NCBI GenBank assembly: GCA_001871075.1
Contig: MNUP01000005.1
Span: forward strand, 1 to 15,613
Source: Candidatus Desantisbacteria bacterium CG1_02_49_89
GTDB lineage: Bacteria > Desantisbacteria > UBA1551
Direction: 5' to 3'
DNA: 15,613 bases
A program made the translations under genes and the position numbers. The notes under the pieces are model-generated. The model was not told where the DNA came from and searched no databases. It saw nothing but the letters and a program-made list of their open reading frames with translations. Below are positions 1-7,985 of the stretch, in pieces (positions within the stretch are counted from its first letter, which is position 1; each line of letters opens with the position of its first letter).

Positions 1-1
1 A

Positions 2-841
2 ATTGCTCAATTCAAATATGATGGCGATGGTCGCCGCATACGCTCGACGCACGACGCAGGACTTACGACGGTTAATTACATCTGGGACGGAATGAGTGAA
101 ATCCTGGAGACAGATGGAAGCGGTAATGTTGTAACCGAATACCTGAACGGAGCAGGGGAAATCCTTGGGAAGATAAGGTATCTGCCTTCAGGTATAACCC
201 AGAAGTACTATTATCTGCATGATGGATTAGGAAGTACCACTTACCTGCTTGACAATTACGGCAATATTGTCAATGCATACTACTATGAGCCATTCGGCAA
301 ATGCTGGAATGTAACTCATGACCCAGGGTACAACACAAGATTCACTGGGAAGAAATATGAGGAAGATTTCGGGTTGTATTATTTCTATGCCAGATGGTAT
401 GATGCGGAAGCAGGGAGGTTTGTGGGGAGGGATCCGAAACGTGATTGGCCTAATTATATTTATTGTTTAGATAATCCGATTATATGCGTAGATCCCTATG
501 GAATGGATGTTTACATATATAGAGAAGGAATACATATTGGTTTCGCTGTTGACAATCCTAAGGAAAAAGATAAAATAATATATTATGATTTCTATTCTGG
601 TGCATCAGAAAATGTTTTTAATGTATTTCTTGGAGGTCCTGGAAGAATATTTAGTGGGAATATTGAAAAAAATAGACTTACCTCTGAGAAACAAAATGTT
701 TTTGTAATTAAAACGGAGCCTTGGCAAGACCAAAATATATATTATATGGCTGAAGAGTCAACGAAAAATCCACCACGTTATGGTCTGCTTAGTTATAATT
801 GTACATCCTTTACACCCATTTACTGTACCAGTCTTAATTAG
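2..841 (+). CDS. Rhs/YD-repeat protein, C-terminal part with toxin-like tail (5' end outside window)
   Basis: The frame is open from base 2, so this is the C-terminal 279 residues of a longer gene. The first ATG (base 92) is internal. Visible parts are a YD-type repeat (FKYDGDGRRIR), then the RHS core end (YLHDGLGST, YYYEPFGK, RFTGKKYEEDFGLYYFYARWYD, GRFVGRDP) closing with DNPIICVDPYG. In Rhs proteins the core encapsulates a variable toxic tail that begins just after this DPxG motif. The tail here has about 112 residues, is clearly more AT-rich than the core, and contains GIHIGFAVD near its start and YNCTSF near its end. A His followed far downstream by an NC motif resembles permuted papain-like (LRAT/NlpC-P60-type) domains; that assignment is inferred. 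Only 12 residues follow the Cys, which is short. No immunity gene follows on the same strand. The core is certain, the tail function is not. Confidence 0.9.
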   Translation: MAQFKYDGDGRRIRSTHDAGLTTVNYIWDGMSEILETDGSGNVVTEYLNGAGEILGKIRYLPSGITQKYYYLHDGLGSTTYLLDNYGNIVNAYYYEPFGKCWNVTHDPGYNTRFTGKKYEEDFGLYYFYARWYDAEAGRFVGRDPKRDWPNYIYCLDNPIICVDPYGMDVYIYREGIHIGFAVDNPKEKDKIIYYDFYSGASENVFNVFLGGPGRIFSGNIEKNRLTSEKQNVFVIKTEPWQDQNIYYMAEESTKNPPRYGLLSYNCTSFTPIYCTSLN

Positions 842-844
842 AGT

Positions 845-934
845 TTAGATGATGGTTTCTATGTTTTGTTGTAGTGTCTGGGCGGCGATTTTTTTCATTT
901 CCTGCGCCGAATATTCCTCAGGCGTAAAATCGTT
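845..934 (-). pseudogene. possible 3' remnant of a minus-strand gene
   Basis: Read on the minus strand, the gap between the Rhs gene and the giant gene gives 29 codons ending in TAA, starting just after an in-frame TAG. The peptide (NDFTPEEYSAQEMKKIAAQ followed by TLQQNIETII) has the composition of a real amphipathic C-terminus rather than of random DNA. There is no start or upstream body, because the neighbouring genes occupy both sides. It may be the stump of a displaced gene, for example an old Rhs cassette or mobile-element gene. The family is not recognised. Confidence 0.25.
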
Positions 935-942
935 CTAAACAC

Positions 943-3900
943 ATGATAAAAAAATTGTTTAAATATTTTTGGGTGATAGTTGTAAGCGCGGTTATCAACC
1001 TGGTTGTTTTTCCTGTTATCTGTAAGGCTGACTGGGTTGCATTCCGCGGCACTGCTGACCGTATAGGATACACATTGGAGGGGATTGAACTTCCTTTGAA
1101 CCATGAATGGGACGAAGCCGTATTAATGCCCGGAGTAAGTTATTCTTCACCAGTTGCTGTAAACAGATCAGCGTGTATAGGTTCGCTTAACGGCGATTTC
1201 TACTTTAGCTCGACAGAAACTAAAACAATAAAATTCAGCATACCCACCGAAGGAAGCATATATTCTTCCCCGATATTTTCTGACGGAACTGTGTATATAG
1301 GTTCCGCTGACGGCTGTATCTACAGCATAGATAATAATTCCGGTGAAGTTAAATGGAAATTTAAAACAGGCGGGAATATCAACAGTTCTCCCGTGAAAGA
1401 TGGAACCTTAGTATTTTGTGCTTCAAACGACGGCATTATATATGCCCTTAACGAATTAGATGGGAGTGTAGCGTGGACTTATGATATCGGCGACTATATC
1501 TGGTCAAGTCCTGCGGTACAAAACGGCATCTTGTGCGTGGGGTCATATAATGGAATAATATATGCTATAAACACCGCAGACGGCTCTTTAAAATGGAATT
1601 ATCAGACAGAGGGGCCTATAAGGTCAACACCTGCAATTGGCGAAGAAATAGTTTGTGTTTCTTCTTCTGATGGAAAGATATATGTATTGGGGAAGCCTAC
1701 AGGTGCATTAGTTTATCCTGCCGTTAATTTGAATGAACCTATTTTATCTTCTCCGTCAATTGTTTCCAATTATATATATATCGCAACAAGAAACGGAAAG
1801 ATGTACGCTATAGCCGACGGTATGATAATGTGGCAAGCCCCTATTGAGATAGGAGACCAGGACCATCCTGTTTATTCGTCTCCGGCAGTATGCGGTAGTT
1901 TTGTATTTATCGGTGGAACAGATGGAAAAATATATGCTTTCGACCGGCTTACCGGCGGTTTCCAGGGATCATACGATGTAGGTTCGCCAATCGAGTCTTC
2001 CATTGCCTGCTCGAGTCACCGCCTTTATTTTGGATCTGAAGACGGAAAATTTTGGGTTCTTGTCACTACTGATAATGACCCTCCTGTGTCAAATTTGTCC
2101 ATAGGGTCACCAAAATACGTCTCGCCTGAAAATAATTTGTATGTAACAGGATCGACCCCGTTCGTGCTTGACGCTTCAGACGTGCTCTTAGGCTTAAGCT
2201 CAACCCACTATAGCATAACACACAAGGGCAGTTTTGACTACACATTTACAAACAAATGGCAAGCTTCAGGATATGGGTTGGCTGTTGACAGCATGAACAA
2301 TATCTATATTGCTGATATTGTAGGCCAATGTGTAAGGAAATATTCCAGCGACGGGTCATTGTTAGCAACGCTTAATATATCCCTTACTGGAATGGGAATA
2401 GCAGTTGATGTGAACGGCAATATTTATATAAGTGCCGGTTTTGAAGGGCTTAAAAAATATGACAGCGCAGGCAATTATATTTCGACATTTGGCGCCGCAA
2501 ACCGCGGTCCCTGCTATTTTGTGGCCGTGGACAATGAGGGTTACATATATGCGATATATACAACCAGCGACAGGATGATAACCAAGTTTACAAATGAAGG
2601 CGTTTTTGTTAAGGATTGGGGCGGTCCCGGGCAATTCCTTGGCAATTTTGCAATGGGAATAGCGATTGATAGCAATCACAATGTCTATGTTGTTGACTAC
2701 TCCGGGAATCCATCTACGGATTCAGCCAGCAACCGTATCCAAAAATTCACAAGCGAAGGCGTTTTCCTGCTGAAATGGGGAGGATATGGCACAGAACAAG
2801 GTAAATTCATAGATCCTACCTGTCTGGCAATTGACAAGGAAGACAATGTCTATGTAGTTGATAATGGCAATCATCGCATTCAAATGTTTGACTGTAACGG
2901 TGATTTCCTTGAATCCTGGGGTACCCTGGGCACCGAGGATGGACAGTTTATATTTCCCACAGGTATTGGGATTGATGATCAGGGTTGCGTCTACGTCTCC
3001 GATTATATAAACAATCGAATTCAGAAATTCACTCCTCAATCACAAACAAGAGAAGTATGGAAAACCTGCACTGTTCCCCGTAATATCACTTTGGCGAATG
3101 AGGGGATCAGAAGCGACGGGCAGTATCCTATTAAATACTACAGCATAGACCAGGTAGGTAACGCAGAGATAATGAAGACTCATGTTGTTATAATGGATAA
3201 TGCTCCTCCCAAAACAGCGGTTTTATTCGGAGATCCGAAAGTATTAAAACAGATAGATGGCCAAACCTATGCTTTGATTGCCCCCGTAACAACTATTTCT
3301 TTTAGCCCGTCGGATGGTTTGGAAGGTGCTTCATGCGGAGTTATGAAGACCGAATATAAGCTTGATGATGGCGAATGGATTACATATTCAGGACCGCTTA
3401 CGGTATCATCAGAAGGCACGTATATTTTGTATTATTTTAGCCAGGACTTTCTTGGAAATACCGAACAGATTAATTCTGTTATTCTGAAAGTAAATTACAA
3501 TATACCTGAAATTTCGGTATCAGTAGAACCTTCTATGGTCACTAGCAATCAGGATGTGAAAATTACCGTGACTTCAGATAAACCACTAAATGAAATGCCC
3601 AAGGTAGGAATAAGGCCTAATGGCTGGCTATTATATTACACAAGGTCCCCAGACGTTTATATGACAAAGATTGATGATTTTACATGGGAAGGATATTATA
3701 GGGTCGAACCTCCTCATGCTGTAGAATTTAACGGATCTGCGGTTGTTGAAGTAAGCGCTGAAGATCTATTCGGTTTTGTAAGCAGGGCAAATGCTTCTTT
3801 TGTTGTCGATGTCCCGCCACAATACGATTCTATCTTTTTAAGTAATCTTTATGTCGTTCCAAATCCATTTAAGGCAAACCAGTTGCCTGTATCCGAAGGC

Positions 3901-6705
3901 ATAATTACCCAGTATTTCACGATAAATAAGCCCACTAGCCGTATTAATGCTACTGCTTTTGCTCAATTCGGTGATGCTTCTGGTTCGCCCTTCCCGGGTT
4001 GGCCTTTACAATTTCCGACTCCGGTAGAGGCCGGTGAAAATTATGCACTATGGCAATTATCATCCGCCGATCAGGCTATATTAGATAGTATTTATAGAAT
4101 TAAAATACACGCAGAAGATGAAGTGACTGGATATACGGATGACAAAGCTTGTTTTTTTGTTACTATTCTTAGTGCGGCCATTGATCTTTCCGGGGTACAA
4201 TACATAGTTCCTCAAAATGCGCAGCCAACAATAATTCCTCATAGATATTATGGCACAAATCTTCCTGGCGAAGATATGAATTTAGTAATTAAAACCTCAG
4301 CATATCCATATAGCCCAGTTTCTTCCTGGTATGAAATTGGTCCAAGCGGCGCTGCATTTAGCCCGCCGGCATTGTTAACAATTCCTTATTGCGCAGAGTT
4401 TTTCCCTATAAGAGACCAGCTAAAAGTATGGTGCCATGATAAATCAACAGGCCAGATGACAATTATTCCAAATCAGGAACCGGATCCATATAAACCTGAA
4501 ATAAAGGTGTGGGTAGACCACCTGTCAGATTTTACTGTTTTAGCGCCAAAATCTATTTTACCTGCACTGGTTGCAGGTATAACATATCCTGATAGTGGAG
4601 GTTTTATAGGTGAAAAGATTGAAATTCATGGAACCGCTTCAGCATCCATGATGAATTATTATAGCTTAGAATATAAAGCACCTGCGGATACATCCTGGCA
4701 ATTAATTTATCAAAAGAGCTTCTGCAAGATAGAATCAGGAGTATTGGGTGTATGGGACACAACCGATCTTAATGGGATTTATATTCTTCGTTTTACAGTT
4801 GTGGATATTGGGTTAGATTCCTCTTCAACTGAAATTACGGTTAATATTGATAACATAATGCCCACCACAACCACCTTTACAATCGGCGATCCCAAGTATG
4901 ATTATGGAAACGGAACGCCACTTGTTGTGACTTCCAGCACGCCATTCGTATTCAGCTCTCTTGATATTGGCGCTGTTCAGTCCGGTATAGCCTGGGTTGA
5001 GTGTTCGGTTGACAATGATACGTCTTGGATCGTAATTTCACAGACAGGCGAGGATACAATCACAGGTGCAAAGATGTCCACGTTCTTCATTCCGGATACC
5101 TATCCTGACAACCAGCATACCGTCTATTACAGAAGCGTTGACAATGTTGGCAACCATGAGGATTCAAAATCAGTAACAATAATCCTTGACAATACAAATC
5201 CAGTTGCCGCGCTGATTTATCCTTCAAAACATGATACAGGCATCTGCAAGGTAATAAACAGCAATACAGCCTCAATAATAGGAAATACAACTGATATTCA
5301 CTTTTCTTCTTATAGGATAGAACTGAAGGCGATGAGAGACGGGGATACTCCTACGGACTGGATAACTATAAACGAAGCTGAATTGCAGAAAGAAACTCAA
5401 TCACTCGGAGTTTGGAACACAACCCAGTTCACCAAGAACAGGTGGTATTATATAAGGATTGTTTCAAACGACAAGGTGAATAACACTTTCATAGATACTG
5501 TTTCAGTCTACCTTGGCGATCCTGAAGTTAAACTTGTATTCGGCGGTTATGGTTCTGACCCGGGTAAGTTAAAGTATCCCTACGGAGTTGCATTCTCTCC
5601 CACCCGGGAAGGGCCGGATAATTCAGGTTGCATCTTTGTTACAGATATGGATAATAATAGGGTGCAGAAATTCAGCCTTAACGGTGCATTCCTGAGTTCC
5701 TTTGGTACACAGGGCACAGGAAACGGCCAGTTTAACATTCCCACAGGCATAGCAATAGACCTTGAATCCTCTTGTTTATACGTGTCAGACAGGGATAATG
5801 ATCGCGTACAGGTCTTTGACCTGCAGGGCGGCTTCCTGCGCGCGTTTAACGGAGAAGCGTATAACAAGAAGCTTAACAAACCCGAAGGACTGGCTGTAGG
5901 TTTATTCTATACCTATTCAGGCACCGGTTGCACCACGACAAAGGCAGTATTTGTGGCAGACAGGAACAACGACAGTATTAAAATATTTGATACTTCAGGC
6001 GCATACCTTGCTCAGCTCACGGGTTTGAGCAAGCCTGAGGGAGTATATGTTGACAGCAATGGTTCCATATACGTCACAAAGACTAACGCAGATTCAATAG
6101 TTGTCTTCACTAATTCCCTTACCCCGACCTTAAGCGTTAATGAGTTCAACCACCCGAAAGGGATACTCTCAGACGGCAGATATATCTATGTATCTGACAC
6201 CAACCACAGCAGGATCATCAAGTATAATACATACGGAAAGCAGCTTATGGAGTTTTCAGGACAGGATACGTCTCCCTTTAACAAACCTGTGGGCCTGGCA
6301 ATAGATAATGAGGGGAATATGTTTATTGCGGACAGAGAAAACTCAAGGATAGTGAAGATTAGTGCTCCCACAGTAGACGAAACTATGGCAATGCGGATGT
6401 TCTCCTTACCCAGAGCAGCGATGACCATAAAAGATGCTTATGCCTACCCGATACCGTTCAAGCCCAATTCAGGCCTTGGCCACACAGTTATTAACTTCAA
6501 GCTCTACTCAATCCTAAACGTTATCCTGCGAATCTACAATATTGCAGGGGAGCTTGTGTTTGAGCAGGCAGGCATAACCACAGATCCTTACGTCTGGAGC
6601 GTTGTCAACAACTGGAATGAGCCTGTTGCTTCAGGCGTCTATATCTACTTCCTGACAGATGATACGAGGGAAAAGAAGTTAGGGAAGATAGTGGTAATAC
6701 GATAA
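943..6705 (+). CDS. giant exported multi-domain beta-propeller protein (PQQ + NHL + OmpL47/Ig-like + FlgD/T9SS-like C-terminus)
   Basis: This 1920-residue protein starts with a signal peptide (about 1-29, ending VICKA before DW). Then come: PQQ-like propeller blades (about 32-375; repeats of YSSP, VYIGSADG, IYALN, GSVAW); half of an OmpL47-like domain (378-426); an NHL propeller (427-698; GIAIDSNHNVYVVD, NHRIQMFD); the other half (704-752); a full OmpL47-like domain (753-850); an Ig-like domain (855-956); an internal FlgD-like module (967-1072); a ZU5-like domain (about 1080-1198); Ig/OmpL47-like domains (1205-1523); a second NHL propeller (1527-1807); and a C-terminal FlgD/T9SS-type module (1825-1920; YPIPFKPN, ILRIYNIAGELV, VASGVYIY, GKIVVIR). 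It is probably a secreted or surface-anchored binding or adhesion protein; no catalytic motif was seen. The start is the only ATG after an in-frame TAA at 925 and makes a good signal peptide, but no Shine-Dalgarno is visible. Trp is encoded 31 times, always TGG. Confidence 0.93.
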   Translation: MIKKLFKYFWVIVVSAVINLVVFPVICKADWVAFRGTADRIGYTLEGIELPLNHEWDEAVLMPGVSYSSPVAVNRSACIGSLNGDFYFSSTETKTIKFSIPTEGSIYSSPIFSDGTVYIGSADGCIYSIDNNSGEVKWKFKTGGNINSSPVKDGTLVFCASNDGIIYALNELDGSVAWTYDIGDYIWSSPAVQNGILCVGSYNGIIYAINTADGSLKWNYQTEGPIRSTPAIGEEIVCVSSSDGKIYVLGKPTGALVYPAVNLNEPILSSPSIVSNYIYIATRNGKMYAIADGMIMWQAPIEIGDQDHPVYSSPAVCGSFVFIGGTDGKIYAFDRLTGGFQGSYDVGSPIESSIACSSHRLYFGSEDGKFWVLVTTDNDPPVSNLSIGSPKYVSPENNLYVTGSTPFVLDASDVLLGLSSTHYSITHKGSFDYTFTNKWQASGYGLAVDSMNNIYIADIVGQCVRKYSSDGSLLATLNISLTGMGIAVDVNGNIYISAGFEGLKKYDSAGNYISTFGAANRGPCYFVAVDNEGYIYAIYTTSDRMITKFTNEGVFVKDWGGPGQFLGNFAMGIAIDSNHNVYVVDYSGNPSTDSASNRIQKFTSEGVFLLKWGGYGTEQGKFIDPTCLAIDKEDNVYVVDNGNHRIQMFDCNGDFLESWGTLGTEDGQFIFPTGIGIDDQGCVYVSDYINNRIQKFTPQSQTREVWKTCTVPRNITLANEGIRSDGQYPIKYYSIDQVGNAEIMKTHVVIMDNAPPKTAVLFGDPKVLKQIDGQTYALIAPVTTISFSPSDGLEGASCGVMKTEYKLDDGEWITYSGPLTVSSEGTYILYYFSQDFLGNTEQINSVILKVNYNIPEISVSVEPSMVTSNQDVKITVTSDKPLNEMPKVGIRPNGWLLYYTRSPDVYMTKIDDFTWEGYYRVEPPHAVEFNGSAVVEVSAEDLFGFVSRANASFVVDVPPQYDSIFLSNLYVVPNPFKANQLPVSEGIITQYFTINKPTSRINATAFAQFGDASGSPFPGWPLQFPTPVEAGENYALWQLSSADQAILDSIYRIKIHAEDEVTGYTDDKACFFVTILSAAIDLSGVQYIVPQNAQPTIIPHRYYGTNLPGEDMNLVIKTSAYPYSPVSSWYEIGPSGAAFSPPALLTIPYCAEFFPIRDQLKVWCHDKSTGQMTIIPNQEPDPYKPEIKVWVDHLSDFTVLAPKSILPALVAGITYPDSGGFIGEKIEIHGTASASMMNYYSLEYKAPADTSWQLIYQKSFCKIESGVLGVWDTTDLNGIYILRFTVVDIGLDSSSTEITVNIDNIMPTTTTFTIGDPKYDYGNGTPLVVTSSTPFVFSSLDIGAVQSGIAWVECSVDNDTSWIVISQTGEDTITGAKMSTFFIPDTYPDNQHTVYYRSVDNVGNHEDSKSVTIILDNTNPVAALIYPSKHDTGICKVINSNTASIIGNTTDIHFSSYRIELKAMRDGDTPTDWITINEAELQKETQSLGVWNTTQFTKNRWYYIRIVSNDKVNNTFIDTVSVYLGDPEVKLVFGGYGSDPGKLKYPYGVAFSPTREGPDNSGCIFVTDMDNNRVQKFSLNGAFLSSFGTQGTGNGQFNIPTGIAIDLESSCLYVSDRDNDRVQVFDLQGGFLRAFNGEAYNKKLNKPEGLAVGLFYTYSGTGCTTTKAVFVADRNNDSIKIFDTSGAYLAQLTGLSKPEGVYVDSNGSIYVTKTNADSIVVFTNSLTPTLSVNEFNHPKGILSDGRYIYVSDTNHSRIIKYNTYGKQLMEFSGQDTSPFNKPVGLAIDNEGNMFIADRENSRIVKISAPTVDETMAMRMFSLPRAAMTIKDAYAYPIPFKPNSGLGHTVINFKLYSILNVILRIYNIAGELVFEQAGITTDPYVWSVVNNWNEPVASGVYIYFLTDDTREKKLGKIVVIR

Positions 6706-6739
6706 ATTTGGAGTCAGCCCCGATATAGAAAGTAATTTT

Positions 6740-6777
6740 AACCTCGGGGGTGAAGGATCTTTTACACCCCCGAGGTT
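6740..6777 (+). terminator. perfect 13-bp hairpin after the giant gene, terminator-like
   Basis: AACCTCGGGGGTG (6740-6752) and CACCCCCGAGGTT (6765-6777) are exact reverse complements around a 12-nt loop, 35 bases after the stop of the giant gene. No U-run follows directly, so it is either an imperfect intrinsic terminator or a dispersed hairpin element. It separates the giant gene from the ORF6N gene. Confidence 0.5.
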
Positions 6778-6831
6778 GGATTGGACAAGAAACATTTTTA
6801 AAAACAGGTGATTGAAAGGACGGATAAAAGA

Positions 6832-7347
6832 ATGAAAGCAATTGTTCCGCAGGAAGAAGTTATCGAAAGAAAGATTTTTTTAATACGTGGGCACAGGGTT
6901 ATGCTTGATAAAGATTTAGCAGGGCTTTATCGGGTTACAACGGGTAATTTAAATAAGGCTGTAAGCAGGAATATAGAACGTTTCCCCGAAGGGTTCATGT
7001 TCCATCTAACCAAAAAAGAGTTTAGAAACTTGATATTCCAAAATGGAATATCAAGTTGGGGTGGGACTCGTAAGATGCCCTATGTTTTTACGGAACAGGG
7101 TGTAGCCATGCTTTCAAGCGTGCTAAAAAGCAAAAGGGCGATACAGGTTAACATTGCCATTATACAGGTATTCGTAAAATTGCGGCAAATCCTTTCCACC
7201 CACGTCAAGCTTGCTTATAAACTGAAGGAGCTTGAAAGAAAGATAGAAAAACACGATGAAGAAATAACGACAATTTTTGAGGCGATACGCCGGATGATAG
7301 CCGCGGAAGAAAAACCGAAGGAAAAGATAGGTTTTAAAGTAGACTGA
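6832..7347 (+). CDS. ORF6N-domain DNA-binding protein
   Basis: The product has 171 residues from ATG 6832. The frame also allows a GTG start at 6808, but no ribosome site precedes that, while GAAAGGA (6814-6820) lies 11 bases before the ATG. The ORF6N domain covers most of the protein: IFLIRGHRVMLDKDLAGLYRV, NKAVSRNIERFPEGFMFHLT, SSWGGTRKMPYVFTEQGVAMLSSVL and a final RAIQVNIAIIQVFVKLRQIL. A coiled-coil-like tail (KLKELERKIEKHDEEIT) follows. ORF6N and the related KilA-N domains are phage-derived DNA-binding modules common in accessory bacterial DNA; the target and role are not known here. The coding DNA for NLIFQNGISSW is a perfect inverted repeat (separate entry). The stop is TGA, with TAA two codons later. 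It looks like a single-gene unit between a hairpin and an unrelated membrane-protein gene. Confidence 0.9.
   Translation: MKAIVPQEEVIERKIFLIRGHRVMLDKDLAGLYRVTTGNLNKAVSRNIERFPEGFMFHLTKKEFRNLIFQNGISSWGGTRKMPYVFTEQGVAMLSSVLKSKRAIQVNIAIIQVFVKLRQILSTHVKLAYKLKELERKIEKHDEEITTIFEAIRRMIAAEEKPKEKIGFKVD
7027..7057. repeat. perfect 14-bp inverted repeat inside the ORF6N gene
   Basis: Arms AACTTGATATTCCA (7027-7040) and TGGAATATCAAGTT (7044-7057) are exact reverse complements around AAA. The repeat sits in frame and encodes NLIFQNGISSW, immediately before the conserved GGTRK..FTEQGVAM part of the domain. It shares a 21-bp framework with two palindromes at the DUF1016 gene. Confidence 0.9.
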
Positions 7348-7387
7348 TTTTAAGCGGGATGAGACAATAACCATTCTTGCATTCCTT

Positions 7388-7415
7388 CATTTTTAATTTT
7401 ACATTTTTAATTGAA
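7388..7415. repeat. AT-rich 14-nt direct repeat upstream of the transporter gene
   Basis: CATTTTTAATTTTA (7388-7401) is followed directly by CATTTTTAATTGAA (7402-7415). The 113-base spacer 7348-7460 holds this microsatellite-like block and the ribosome site of the next gene. No convincing promoter was found. Confidence 0.5.
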
Positions 7416-7448
7416 AATTGCAACCGACTTTCAAACCACAATAAAAAA

Positions 7449-7456
7449 CAGGAGGT
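7449..7456 (+). promoter_or_regulatory. Shine-Dalgarno site fixing the transporter start at 7461
   Basis: CAGGAGGT ends 4 bases before ATG 7461. An upstream in-frame ATG at 7377 would add residues translated from AT-rich repeat DNA and has no such site, so 7461 is the start. Confidence 0.8.
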
Positions 7457-7460
7457 TGAA

Positions 7461-7946
7461 ATGGAAGAGAAGGGGTGGTTCGGGTTAACGTGGAGGGCCC
7501 TGCTGATAGGGTCGGCGTGCGTTATTTTCTTAAGCATCGCCGCGCCTTTCGCAGACCTGGTTCTGGTTGGCACGTGGATAGCGGGAGCGCACCTTCCGAT
7601 AGGCGCGCTTTTCGTGTTCCTGGTAATGGTAGTGGGCATAAACCCGCTGTTAAAGGTAATGAAGGTAGGCCTGAGCAAGTCAGAACTCCTGCTTGTTTAC
7701 TGCATGATGCTTGTCGGGGCCGGGATACCCGTGACAGGGTTCACCGAATACCTGATCCCGACAATAGCGTCCCACCAGTATTACGGCACACCTGCGAACA
7801 AATGGATCACCACGTTTTCCGCCAACATACCATCCTGGCTGACGCTCAGCGACAAGGAAGCCATAAGGCAGCTTTACGAGGGGCTTCCTAACGGCGCCTC
7901 CCTGAACTTTATCCAGCTTATGAAGGCTATACCGTGGGGCGTGTGA
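7461..7946 (+). CDS. DUF6785-type OPT-like membrane protein, N-terminal part up to an in-frame TGA
   Basis: This part has 161 residues and begins MEEKGWFGLTWRALLIGS. It contains hydrophobic segments at about 10-35 and 45-65 and the family-like stretches PFADLVLVGTWIAGAHLPIGA, LSKSELLLVYCMMLVGAGIPVTGF and LYEGLPNG. The family (DUF6785/DUF6784, large polytopic proteins related to oligopeptide transporters) is usually about 600-700 residues long. Here the frame is cut by TGA at 7944-7946, directly after IPWGV, and continues in the same frame as VKPLFYW to 9446. Counted through, the gene would have 661 codons before TAA. It was therefore one gene, now split by a nonsense change, a sequencing error or a read-through codon. 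It is GC-richer than the genes upstream. The substrate is unknown; the neighbouring exported hydrolase and lectin suggest uptake of sugars or their breakdown products. Confidence 0.8.
   Translation: MEEKGWFGLTWRALLIGSACVIFLSIAAPFADLVLVGTWIAGAHLPIGALFVFLVMVVGINPLLKVMKVGLSKSELLLVYCMMLVGAGIPVTGFTEYLIPTIASHQYYGTPANKWITTFSANIPSWLTLSDKEAIRQLYEGLPNGASLNFIQLMKAIPWGV
7944..7946 (+). other. in-frame TGA at an expected Trp codon of the transporter gene
   Basis: The context is PWG-V-TGA-V-KPLFYW. Members of this family, as remembered, read PWGxW(L/V)KPL at this point, so one G-to-A change of TGG explains the stop. The same frame is open for 500 codons after it, with no frameshift. Confidence 0.8.
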
Positions 7947-7985
7947 GTCAAGCCGCTCTTCTACTGGACGCTTTTCGCCCTGGGT

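Noticed and set aside
895-1104. 69-codon minus-strand open frame over the giant gene start
   Set aside because: It covers the well-supported signal peptide and has an unnatural composition.
7944-7946. TGA as selenocysteine
   Set aside because: The expected residue is Trp, not Cys, and no clear SECIS-like stem was seen directly downstream.
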